Assembly: GCA_034096865.1 (NCBI GenBank)
Contig: JAWQFJ010015006.1
Coordinates: 15,001-25,000, forward strand
Direction of reading: 5' to 3'
From: Theodoxus fluviatilis
Taxonomy: Eukaryota; Mollusca; Gastropoda; Cycloneritida; Neritidae
Length of the DNA stretch: 10,000 nt
Both the position numbers and the translations under genes were made by a program. Shown piece by piece: positions 1 to 7,510 of the stretch (its first letter is position 1; each line of letters opens with the position of its first letter). The notes under the pieces were generated by a model. That model did not search any database. It saw nothing but the letters and a program-made list of their open reading frames with translations, and was not told where the DNA came from.

Positions 1-600
1 TCAGCAGCCATTTTCTAATACGTAAGAACCGAAACAGAAGTTTAAGCATTCCCGACCTGGAAGATCTTCTTATTTGTATTATTTCTACCGCTTGTGATCC
101 CTCACCAAAGAGTATTACATTCAGCACCCATTGAAAATGTTGAGTTGTTGGCATCATCAAAAGGTAGAGAGAAGAATTCTTTCAACAGTGCAAAACAAAA
201 ACCTGAAGGAAAATGAAAGCGATGTGCTTCATTAGACATACCAACATTATATCAAGGCGTTTTGAGAAAAACAGACTCAAAGAATAGAAAAATGATAATG
301 AGTCAATTGTGGCATGACCACAGTTGGCACAATTTTTGTCTCCCTTCACAATAAAATTGTCCAATCAGATTCACCGGAATACGAATAAAAATGATTTCCT
401 CTCCACCAAGAACACGGCACAATTAAGAATGGTCGGCTGCATTACACATACTTTTATCGATGGGTCATTTTTCTATACAATATGTTCAAAATATTTCATT
501 GTGTTGATTCTCGTAGGAACAACAAAGTATCCGATAATATTAAGGATAAGGACCTAACGATTAATTTGTCAACATCTCTTATTCGATGGAACTGACATCC
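1..600. other. No gene recognised
   Basis: This stretch is fairly AT-rich and of ordinary complexity. Short open frames exist at 182-364 (-) and 324-557 (+), but neither has a recognisable motif, a family resemblance or a splice context, and they overlap on opposite strands, as chance ORFs do. No RNA gene, terminal repeat or promoter was seen. It may be intron, intergenic DNA or old unrecognised repeat. Confidence 0.6.
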
Positions 601-623
601 ACTCACTCTGTATCTGTGTATCA

Positions 624-850
624 GTGTGCCTGCCTCCCTGCCTGCCTGCCTGTCTGTCCATCTATCTGTCTGTTTGTCCGTCTGTACGTCTGTCTGTATG
701 TCTGTGTGTATGTGTTATTGTCTGTCTGTGTCTGAGTCTGTGTGTCTGTCTGCCTGCGTGCCTGCCTGCTTGCCAGCCAGCCTGCTTTTCTGCCTGCTTG
801 TCTGCTTGCCTGCCTGCGAGCCTGCCTGCTTCTATGCCTACCTGTGTCTC
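624..850. repeat. Degenerate (YYTG)n tetranucleotide repeat
   Basis: The tract is built from CCTG, TCTG, TGTC and TTTG-type tetramers with many point variants: CCTG-rich at the start, TGTC-rich in the middle, CCTG/CTTG-rich again from about 752. All three forward frames stay open only because the four-base period gives Cys/Leu/Pro/Val/Ser-rich translation. The mirror frame gives Arg/Gln/Thr-rich translation. These are not genes. The repeat decays into ordinary sequence by about 890. Confidence 0.9.
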
Positions 851-995
851 TGAGTGTCTTTATGTCTATATGTGTCCGTCCGTCTATCAGCATGAACACT
901 TTCATCCCAGATGCCTTAGCAACGTCATGGGCATTTCTGGGATTGAACAAACACTATATTATGCTTCTATCCTACGAAGATCGGTATTGTCACGA

Positions 996-1493
996 TATAG
1001 GACATTCTCATTTCTGAAACGGAGATTCAGCCCGAGTTTCGTCCCTTTACTTCTGGCAGTTCCGGTAGACTGGTAAAAATAGAAGCTGATGAGATGAACG
1101 CTAGATCGTGGCAAAAGGATGCCATTAAAGCATGCAAAAAGATTAATGATATTAAAAACTAATCGAAAATAGTCATATTAGACTGTTTTAAGGTATACTT
1201 TCTGCACAAAACCCACAGAAGATAAGTAAACAAACCTCACCGTACGTACCTAGCTGGCTAGCAGACGAACGTGATCGAACCGTAGTCACTACGCCAGCAG
1301 ACGATCGAGCTAGTGTGATATAATGTTTCATGTAAAGCTCGAATGAGTAGCAGCAGATAACTGTATAGTTCTGACGTGAATTGACAATTTCGTTTGGCTG
1401 GTCAGGCGAGGACAGAAAATTCATTATCATCGAGTCGATGAGTGATCAACTTGCCAGCATTCGGCATAATGTAACGTGTAAGATTATGACAAG
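996..1493 (+). repeat. Left arm of the palindrome
   Basis: The arm carries an 80-codon open frame on the minus strand (1188-1430) whose product has no recognised motif. The right arm carries the mirror-image frame on the plus strand, ending at the same stop near 1987 but broken by a TAA upstream, near 1798. The shared frame follows from arm identity and is not by itself evidence of coding. The segment 1013-1046 has no counterpart in the right arm. Confidence 0.85.
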
Positions 1494-1668
1494 TATGACA
1501 CTCGTGCAATGAGTTTTGATGGGTGACCGGGACACTCCCCGCAGTATGTTTTGTTTGCTTTGTATGTAAGGTTTTAGCACTAGCTGTAGGTGTAAATATG
1601 GTCAGTTATTAATATAATTGGTGAATTTAGTTGTCATGAAACTTTGGTTTGTGCTTTAATGCCATTTT
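1494..1668. other. Loop between palindrome arms
   Basis: This 175-bp non-repeated spacer separates the arms. Its left part has a GC-richer patch (about 1520-1545) and its right part is AT-rich. It contains no ORF of note and no recognisable tRNA-like box pair. It is long enough to let the arms fold or recombine without steric strain. Confidence 0.8.
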
Positions 1669-2200
1669 CTTGTCATAATCTTACACGTTACATTACGCCG
1701 AATGCGGGCAAGTTGATCATGCACTCATCGACTCTATCAGTCTATGATCGTGAATTTTCTGTCCTCGCCTGACCAGGGAAACAAAATAGCCAATTCAAGC
1801 CAGAACTAAACAATTATCTGTTGCTACTCATTCGAGCTTTACATGAAACATTATATCACACTAGCTCGATCGTCTGCTGGCATAGTGACTACGGTTCGAT
1901 CGCGTTCGTCTGCTAGCCAGCTAGGTACGTACGGTGAGGTTTGTTTACTTATCTTCTGTGGGTTTTGTGCAGAAAGTATACCTTAAAACAGTCTAATATG
2001 ACTATTTTCGATTAGTTTTTAATATCATTAATCTTTTTGCTTGCTTTAATGTCATCCTTTTGCCACGATCTAGCGATCATCACATCAGCTTCTATTTTTA
2101 CCAGTCTACCGGAACTGCCAGAAGTAACCTAACGCGTTGTTTTTCGACAGAGAGCGCCTAGGATAACTCCTGCAGGGTACGTTAATGAGAATGTCCTATA
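1669..2200 (-). repeat. Right arm of the palindrome
   Basis: This is the reverse complement of the left arm over 1669-2127, followed by a 56-bp private segment (2128-2183), then the 17-bp outer match at 2184-2200. Scattered differences concentrate near the loop end (about 1710-1815), while the middle of the arm is exact. That uneven pattern would suit partial gene conversion between arms. Confidence 0.85.
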
Positions 2201-2553
2201 GAGCGACCACTATGCAACGCTTACTTTGTTAAATGAGCCGTTTGGTCTAAAACAGTTTTGAAGCCATCCGGCATCTTAGACATCCATTTGCAAGCAACTA
2301 GTCATGGACGGCCGATTCTACGGAACGGGTATTGGGTAAGGAATGAAATGCCCCGAAAATCAATGTCTGCATGCCCTCAGCAACTAACAGACGTCTGCAA
2401 AAGTGACACGTGATAGCGCGCCCGGCGGTTGGGAAACAGGCATAGTTTGTCCTCGTTCTCATAGGCTCTGCGCATCTGCCTCTGTGTTGCAGTCAAGTCT
2501 CCATCGCCTATTCCGTCTTCATTGACATCGACAGGCATCCACCCATGTCATGG
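2201..2553. other. No gene recognised
   Basis: Complex sequence without a supported ORF, RNA gene or known repeat. It lies between the palindrome and the TG microsatellite. Confidence 0.6.
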
Positions 2554-2606
2554 ATGTTGTGTGTGACTGTGTGTGTGTGTTTGTGTGTATGTGTGTGTGT
2601 GGTGTG

Positions 2607-2672
<66 letters not shown>

Positions 2673-2749
2673 TGTGTGTGTGTGTACGTGTGCGTGTGTG
2701 TGTGTGAATGTGTGTGTGTCTGTGAATGTGTGGGTGAGTGTGTGTGTGT

Positions 2750-2793
<44 letters not shown>
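2554..2793. repeat. (TG)n microsatellite
   Basis: An almost pure TG/CA tract with occasional interruptions (TTTG, AGTG, TACG, AATG). The longest pure runs lie around 2622-2670 and 2756-2791. Long open frames of alternating Cys/Val on the plus strand and Thr/His on the minus strand are artefacts of the repeat. Alternating purine-pyrimidine tracts of this type can adopt Z-DNA, which is known of such repeats and not shown here. Confidence 0.97.
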
Positions 2794-2837
2794 TTGTGTC
2801 CAAATTTTCGCTTATCTGTCAATTTGTCTCTGAATCT

Positions 2838-2860
2838 CTGTGTGTGTGTGTGTGTGTGTG
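2838..2860. repeat. Second short (TG)n tract at LINE junction
   Basis: A pure TG run of about 11 units is separated from the main tract by 45 bp of ordinary sequence. It ends at the first recognisable base of the LINE coding region, so it marks the 5' truncation point of that element. Confidence 0.93.
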
Positions 2861-4816
2861 TTGCTGCGCAGCGCCGACGGTCAGACACTGCTCACCAACA
2901 AGATGTCAATCTTGAACCGCTGGTCGGAACATTTCAGGACTCTTTTCAATGCAGATCGCTCTTTCGACGTGCCATCCATCCTCCGTATTCCTCAGCAACC
3001 CATCAAGGCTGAATTGGATGAGTTGCCTACTATCGAAGAACTCAAGGAGGCAACGAAACAGCTGAAACCTTGCAAAGCTGCCGGAGTTGACGGAATCCCG
3101 CCTGAGATATGGAAGCATGGAGGTCCAGCTCTATTAGAGAGACTGCACAGCCTATTTGTATGTTGCTGAGAACAGGGCAGGCTTCCTCAAGATCTCCGAG
3201 ATGCAGTCATCATCACCCTGTACAAAAACAAAGGCGAGAAGTCGGACTGCTCAAACTACCGGGGGATCACCCTGTTCTCCATCGCTGGAAAGATCCTCGC
3301 GAGAATCCTGTTAAACAGACTGGCCCCCACCATCGCCCAGGACCATCTCCCAGAGAGCCAATGTGGATTTAGGGCCAACAGAAGCACTTCGGACATGGTG
3401 TTTGTTCTCCGCCAGCTCCAAGTGAAGTGCCGTGAACAAAACAAAGGCCTCTACATCACCTTTGTTGATCTGACTAAGGCCTTTGACACCGTAAACAGGC
3501 AGGGAATGTGGCTTATTCTTGAACGGCTGGGCTGCCCCCCAAAGTTCCTCAACTTCATCATGCAGCTTCATAAGGACCAGCACGGACAAGTCAGACTGAA
3601 CAGTGACCTGTCAGAGCCCTTCCCCATTGTCAATGGTGGGAAGCAGGGCTGTGTCCTGGCATCGACCCTCTTCTCCATCTACTTCAGCATGGCGCTCAAT
3701 CAGGCAATGGACGCCCTTGATGATGGGGACGCGGTGTATGTCAGATACAGGCCAGATGGCAACTGTTTGACCTCAGGCGCCTGTGAGCCCGCACCAAGAC
3801 TACAAACCAGGCGATCAGAGACCTCCTCTTCACAGATAATGCTGCCTTCGTCGCACACTCTGAGCGAACCTTGCAACAAGCCACATCCTGCTTCGCAGAG
3901 GCTGCCCAGCTCTTCGGACTGGAAGTCAGCCTAAAGAAGAAGGAGGTCCTCCACCAACCTGCCCCCCGAGAAGCGTCTCACCCTCTTCACATCTGCATTG
4001 GGACACCAAACTACGCTCTGTCAGCCAGTTCACATACCTGGGCTGCACCATCACGGCAGATGCCAAGATAGACAAGGAAGTGGACAGCAGAATAGCCAAG
4101 GCAGCAGAGCCTTTGGCAGGTTGTAATAAGAGAGTGTGGAGCAACAAACACCTCAGAAAGGACACAAAAATCAGTGTATACAAAGCGGTTGTCCTTACCA
4201 CACTCCTGTATGGCTCAGAATCCTGGGTCCTGTACCACCGACACCTGAGGCTCTTGGAACGCTTCCACAAACGCTGTATGCGTACGATCCTGGAGATACA
4301 CTGGAGCGACTACATCACAAATGTGGAAGTTTTGGAACGGTCTCAACTCACCAGCATAGAGACCATGCTTTTGAGATCTCAGCTGCGCTGGGAAGGCAGT
4401 GTTTCCAAAATGGAAAACCACCGCCTGCCCACGGTAGCACTATTTGGTGAGCTTTCCACTGGTCGACGTGACAAATGGGGCCCGAAAAAGAGATACAAAG
4501 ACTCAAGAAAGCCCTCATCTCCTGCAACATCGATCCCCGACAGTGGACCTCCGTCGCTGCTGACAGAGATGCCTGGCGTCACACCATCAATAAAGCCACG
4601 GCAGTGTTGGAGAGCTCCCGCAGGGACACACTGAAGGAGAAGCGCCAGAGGGGAAAAAACCAAGAGGGCGTCATGCTAGACCCTGGCCGGATCTTCCCCT
4701 GCGGCCGCTGTGGTCGGGCTTGCCGGTCCCGCATCGGCCTGTACAGCCACCAACGTGTCTGCGGTGGATGTGAACAGCAGCATCGTCTCATCTTCGTTCG
4801 CGAAGCAACGCCATAG
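2861..4816 (+). pseudogene. 5'-truncated LINE reverse transcriptase, degenerate
   Basis: This is the C-terminal two thirds of a non-LTR retrotransposon ORF2. In order: a pre-RT segment, the RT core with AGVDGIPPE (about 3080-3106), NYRGIT (about 3255), QCGFR (about 3359), motif A with VDLTKAFD (catalytic Asp at 3467-3469) and motif B with KQGCVLA (about 3640-3660). The thumb region YGSESW follows near 4209, and a C-terminal C-x2-C-x12-H-x3-C finger ends the protein near 4761, with the stop at 4814-4816. The copy is dead. There are in-frame TGA stops at 3167-3169 and 3784-3786. The frame slips by one missing base at about 3763, 4002 and 4502. The YADD/FADD-type motif C reads FTDN (3829-3840), losing one catalytic Asp. 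The endonuclease domain is absent because the element is truncated at the TG tract. The clade is not resolved; this family type is common in invertebrate genomes. Confidence 0.93.
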
Positions 4817-4854
4817 TATAGTAGTATAGTAGTAGTAGTGTGTTGTGAATGTAT
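4817..4854 (+). other. Probable LINE 3' UTR/tail with TAG repeats
   Basis: Just after the LINE stop there is a short run of TAGTA/TAG units, then a GT-rich stretch. LINEs often end in a short simple repeat rather than poly(A), so this may be the 3' tail of the element. The boundary with the LTR-like block is inferred from a candidate target-site repeat at 4850-4854. Confidence 0.45.
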
Positions 4855-5171
4855 TTGTGGTTGCGTAGATTTGTCTAGTTAGTGCTAAAGTGCATGCCTC
4901 TCGGAGCAGTAAGCTTGTGAGGAGTATTCAGTTGTCCCTGCTGCTGTCTCTTTCCAACCCACTATCCTGTCTGTCAGGCCTCCCTTCGACCCCCTTCCCC
5001 ATCCTTGGTGTGGGCTGTGGTCTGATTGTTGTCGTGGCTGCCTTGTCGGTCGTTGCCCTGTCGGCTGCTTGTTGTCTCGGCTTCGGAGCCGTCAGACTGT
5101 CAGCACCCACCCACACCTCTCTGCCCTCCCCCTGCTTCTCTCCATAGCTACCCCCCCCCCCTCCCCTTTCA

Positions 5172-5229
5172 CCGGAAGAGAGAACTTCCGTCCATTGTAT
5201 GAAAGCCTTTCGGAAGTGAACCCTTCCGG
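5172..5229. promoter_or_regulatory. Two inverted pairs of CCGGAAG/CTTCCGG motifs
   Basis: CCGGAAG (5172-5178) faces CTTCCG (5185-5190), and CGGAAG (5211-5216) faces CTTCCGG (5223-5229). All four contain the GGAA core bound by ETS-family factors. They sit about 35-95 bp upstream of the TATA-like box, the expected place for promoter-proximal elements. Binding is inferred. Confidence 0.5.
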
Positions 5230-5264
5230 TACTGTTCCCGCTTTGTTCCTACGTCTGTCGATCC

Positions 5265-5273
5265 GATAAATAG
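5265..5273 (+). promoter_or_regulatory. TATA-like box
   Basis: GATAAATAG stands alone in otherwise GC- and CT-rich surroundings. A start site about 25-30 bp downstream would fall at the beginning of the 27-bp tandem repeats, leaving an R region of about 190 bp before the poly(A) signal. Confidence 0.5.
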
Positions 5274-5295
5274 AGGCTGCTGTGCCTGCTTAGAC

Positions 5296-5429
5296 AGACC
5301 CCATTACACCAGGGTGTGAGATAGATCCGATTACATCTGGGTGAGAGAGAGACCCCATTACACCAGGGTGAGAGATAGACCCCATTCCATCTGGGTGAGA
5401 GAGACCATTTCACCACCAGGGTCTAGAAG
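5296..5429 (+). repeat. 27-bp tandem repeat with 54-bp alternation
   Basis: Units at 5296-5322, 5323-5349, 5350-5376, 5377-5403 and a partial one at 5404-5429. Each has an AGACCCCATT-like start, a central CACCAGGGTG or CATCTGGGTG, and a GAGAGA-type end. Units 1 and 3 match almost exactly and carry ACACCAGGGT. Units 2 and 4 share the CATCTGGGTGAGAGAG form. The array is therefore a doubled 54-bp unit plus a remnant. Confidence 0.88.
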
Positions 5430-5459
5430 TTTACTTACTAAGAACTTTCATCAACGGCC

Positions 5460-5465
5460 AATAAA
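5460..5465 (+). terminator. AATAAA polyadenylation signal
   Basis: A canonical hexamer about 190 bp downstream of the TATA-like box, which is the arrangement expected inside an LTR (end of R). Followed by CT- and T-containing sequence. Confidence 0.5.
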
Positions 5466-5569
5466 GAGTGGAGAGAGCTCGATTTCTCCCCTGCGTCTTA
5501 CTTGGCTCCAACCTCACCACCGACCACCACACGTCATTGAAGCTGTTGTCTTGCTTGGGAAAGCCCGAG

Positions 5570-5585
5570 CGTCCCGCAAGGGACG
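5570..5585 (+). other. Small hairpin with GCAA tetraloop
   Basis: CGTCCC and GGGACG form a perfect 6-bp stem around a GCAA loop, a GNRA-type tetraloop. If the LTR reading is right, it lies in U5/5' leader RNA. The function is unknown. Confidence 0.55.
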
Positions 5586-5699
5586 TGATCCACCAGTGAG
5601 AGGGTTGCGGATGGAACAACACCACCCTCCTCGGCAACTCCCCCAGTCCTTTCCGCAACATGTATGTGTGTTTGTTTTTTCTGTCCGCTTGTCTGTGAA

Positions 5700-6047
5700 T
5701 GTGCGCATTTTCTTTCTCTTTCTGTCTCTTTCTCTGTCTCTTGTTATCTTTCTTTCTATCATTTTATCTTTCTGTCTGTCTCTTTCTCTTTCTCTCTCAG
5801 TCTCTGTCTCTTTCTCTCTCAGTCTTTGTCTTTCTCTCTCAGTCTCTGTCTCTTTCTCTCTCTTTGTCTTTCTCTCTCTTTCTCTTTGTCTCTAGCTCTC
5901 TCTGTTTTTCTGTCTACGTTTCTCTCTCTCTCTCTCACTCTCTCACTCTCTCTCACTCTCTATCCTATCTCTCTCTCCTCTCTTTCTCTCTCTGTCTCTC
6001 TCTCTCTCACTCTCTCTCTCTCCTATCCCTCTCTCCTCTCTCTCTCT
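5700..6047. repeat. CT-rich degenerate microsatellite
   Basis: A pyrimidine-rich plus strand made of TCTC, TTTC, TGTC and CTCAGTCT variants, including several near-copies of a unit TCTCTCAGTCT(C/T)TGTCTTTC between about 5794 and 5870. The long Ser/Leu/Phe-rich open frames here are repeat artefacts. Confidence 0.93.
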
Positions 6048-6136
6048 CCCTCCCTCCCTCCCTCCCTCCCTCCCTCCCTCCCTCCCTCCCTCCCTCCCTC
6101 CCTCCCTCCCTTCCTCCCTCCCTCCCTCCCTCCCTC
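6048..6136. repeat. (CCCT)n microsatellite
   Basis: About 22 CCCT units with one interruption (TTCC near 6111). This is a homopyrimidine run whose complement is homopurine (GGGA)n, so it could form triplex structures. Apparent Pro/Ser and Gly/Arg/Glu frames are artefacts. Confidence 0.97.
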
Positions 6137-6987
6137 TGAAATCACTTTTCACTTGCCCATGCACCTTGAGAAAGGCAGAGCACCGACGTTACGAGATTGA
6201 AATCGATGAGATGTCCTTCCTTCCGGCCTGACATTAATGACAGACTTCAAGGCCACCATGCTTCTCCATGTCACGATGTCTTCCTTGTGTCTGTCCATGG
6301 ACTTCGACGTCGTGTGTCAAGCACCACCGCACAGACCCCCTTTTTTCATTTATTGATGTGACGTTTTCAAAAATGAAATGTTTTTATTAAAGATTTATGG
6401 AAAATGATTCAGCCTTGTGAAGGACGTCGGATGTAAAGAGAAAGGTCGAGTTATGTTTTTGCATGAAAACCCGCGTGATTTCGTCGAGAAAATTCTACAG
6501 AGCTTTCGTGTCCCTGAAAGACTCTGTCCATGGCGCAATGAGTGCGGACAAGACAGTTCTTGACACCTAGGCCACCTCACGTCCTTGCCCCATCAGCCCT
6601 AAGAAGATGGTTATTGACATTGTGGACTGCGTCATGAGGTGAAGACTTGGCAGCGCTTTTCCAATTCTCTTCAATTACTTTCATTTATCATTTGCTTTCT
6701 CCTTACCGGTGAGATATGCTTCTTTTCCTTGCAGGTGTGTTCTGAGTCATTAGTCCCATGGCTTCTAATGCCAACGAGAAAAAACCTCAATTATGTGTGT
6801 AGGTGAAGATGCACTGGACTAGAAAACGTCCACTTCTATCTATTGCTTTTTCTTCCTTCTTTCTTTTTTCCCTTTCTTTCCTTTTTCCCTCTTTTGTTTT
6901 CATTTGTAACGGCTAAATGGGAGATGGGCATGCCTGTCGAATTCTTTACTCGTGTTGAATAACTGGAATTCGGTTGTCCATTTGTCA
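6137..6987. other. No gene recognised; TTTC-rich patch at 6843-6900
   Basis: Ordinary-complexity sequence with no supported ORF, RNA gene or retroelement motif. An AT-rich patch with ATTAAA lies near 6385. A good-looking 3' splice site (pyrimidine run ending in CAG at 6732-6734) has no coding context. A short T/C-rich run occurs at 6843-6900. Confidence 0.6.
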
Positions 6988-6990
6988 TTC

Positions 6991-7069
<79 letters not shown>

Positions 7070-7128
7070 TTCTTTCTTTCTGTCTGTCTGTCTGTCTGTC
7101 TGTCTTTCTTTCTGTCTTTCTATCTTTC

Positions 7129-7167
<39 letters not shown>

Positions 7168-7262
7168 TCTCTCTCTCTCTCTCTTTCTCTCTTTCTCATT
7201 CTTTCATTCTTTCTTTTTTCTTTCTTCTTCTTTCATTCTTTTTCTTTCTTTCTATCTGTCTT
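6988..7262. repeat. Compound (TTTC)n/(TGTC)n microsatellite
   Basis: TTTC units (about 6992-7036) give way to pure TGTC (about 7037-7068), then alternating TTTC and TGTC blocks to about 7130, then TTTG/TTTC, CT and more TTTC to 7262. The abutting gypsy RT fragment ends within three bases of the tract, so the microsatellite marks a breakpoint. Confidence 0.97.
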
Positions 7263-7264
7263 TG

Positions 7265-7504
7265 AAACCCTCGCACCGCTCGACGCGTCCTGAGCTCGGG
7301 ATAATCCTTGATGCCTTCTAATTTAGAGTCTAGTGGTGCCACAGTCCCCAATCCTATCACGTGTCCCAAGTACTGCACTTTAGCCTGTCCAAATTCACTC
7401 TTGTCCAAGTTCACCGTCAGGTTTGCACTGGCCAGTCTCTCGAAAACACTCCTCAGTCCGGCTAAATGTTCTTCCCAAGTATGACTAGCCAGCAGTCCAT
7501 CGTA
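7265..7504 (-). pseudogene. Ty3/gypsy reverse transcriptase C-terminal fragment
   Basis: About 80 residues covering the RT catalytic turn and the following segments: SYDGLL, then SHTWEEHL, NLTVNLDKSEF, YLGHVIG and VAPLD, ending at RTRRAVRGF. These are hallmark gypsy RT motifs in the right order. The normal YxDD box is altered: the second Asp is Gly (7496-7498), so the polymerase site is lost. Everything C-terminal (RNase H, integrase) is replaced by the TTTC microsatellite, and the N-terminal two thirds of RT is missing upstream. Confidence 0.92.
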
Positions 7505-7510
7505 ACTGTG

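Larger units (their letters stand above)
996..2200. repeat. Large imperfect palindrome (foldback-like element)
   Basis: Two long arms face each other across a 175-bp loop. The main paired part is 1047-1493 with 1669-2127, differing by roughly two dozen substitutions and a few small indels by eye. Inside it, 1134-1271 and 1903-2040 (138 bp) are exact reverse complements. A separate 17-bp outer pair, 996-1012 with 2184-2200, closes the structure. Between outer and main pairs the sides do not match (34 bp on the left, 56 bp on the right). The tips read TATAGG...CCTATA, compatible with a TA target duplication, but no longer direct repeat flanks them. Possible explanations are a foldback or MITE-type DNA element, two copies of one repeat inserted head to head, or a hairpin-RNA locus. 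No transposase is present, so the class is unresolved. Confidence 0.9.
4855..5660 (+). mobile_element. Putative solo LTR
   Basis: About 806 bp with the layout of a retrotransposon LTR. There is a promoter-like U3 with ETS-type motifs, a TATA-like box at 5265-5273, then an R-like stretch to an AATAAA at 5460-5465, and a U5-like tail ending in CGCAACA. The left end has TGTGGTTGCG (from 4856), an imperfect inverted match to that right end. The pentamer TGTAT occurs immediately before (4850-4854) and after (5661-5665), as a 5-bp target duplication would. No primer-binding site or gag follows, so a solo LTR fits best. It shares no obvious sequence with the gypsy fragment at 7265-9644. The alternative is that all or part is extended LINE 3' UTR or a host promoter. 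The ends are the least secure part of the call. Confidence 0.5.

Noticed and set aside
621..1076. Overlapping Cys/Leu/Pro-rich and Arg/Gln/Thr-rich open frames
   Set aside because: They are produced by the four-base repeat, which keeps several frames open at once; there is no domain or start context.
1188..1430. 80-codon minus-strand ORF in the palindrome arm, mirrored in the other arm
   Set aside because: The mirror copy is interrupted by a TAA, the product has no motif, and the shared frame follows simply from arm identity.
2508..2915. Long Thr/His and Cys/Val open frames
   Set aside because: They are translations of the (TG)n/(CA)n tract.
4855..5660. That the LTR-like block is the missing LTR of the gypsy element at 7265-9644
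   Set aside because: It lies on the opposite orientation, kilobases away, beyond the truncated RT end, and no shared sequence with the gypsy leader was seen. Only a second intact copy could settle it.
5341..6200. Ser/Leu/Phe- and Pro/Ser-rich open frames, and the Gly/Arg/Glu frame opposite
   Set aside because: They arise from CT-rich and (CCCT)n repeats; the only non-repeat part is LTR-like sequence without domains.
6709..6734. GGTGAG followed by a pyrimidine run and CAG, resembling an intron
   Set aside because: The distance is only 26 nt, too short for a spliceosomal intron, and no coding sequence lies on either side.
624..7262. CRISPR-like or spaced repeat arrays
   Set aside because: The repeats are contiguous simple tracts or a 27-bp tandem array without unique spacers.
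6900..7321. Lys/Glu/Arg-rich minus-strand and Phe/Leu/Ser-rich plus-strand frames
   Set aside because: They are (TTTC)n/(TGTC)n artefacts, extended by chance into flanking DNA.
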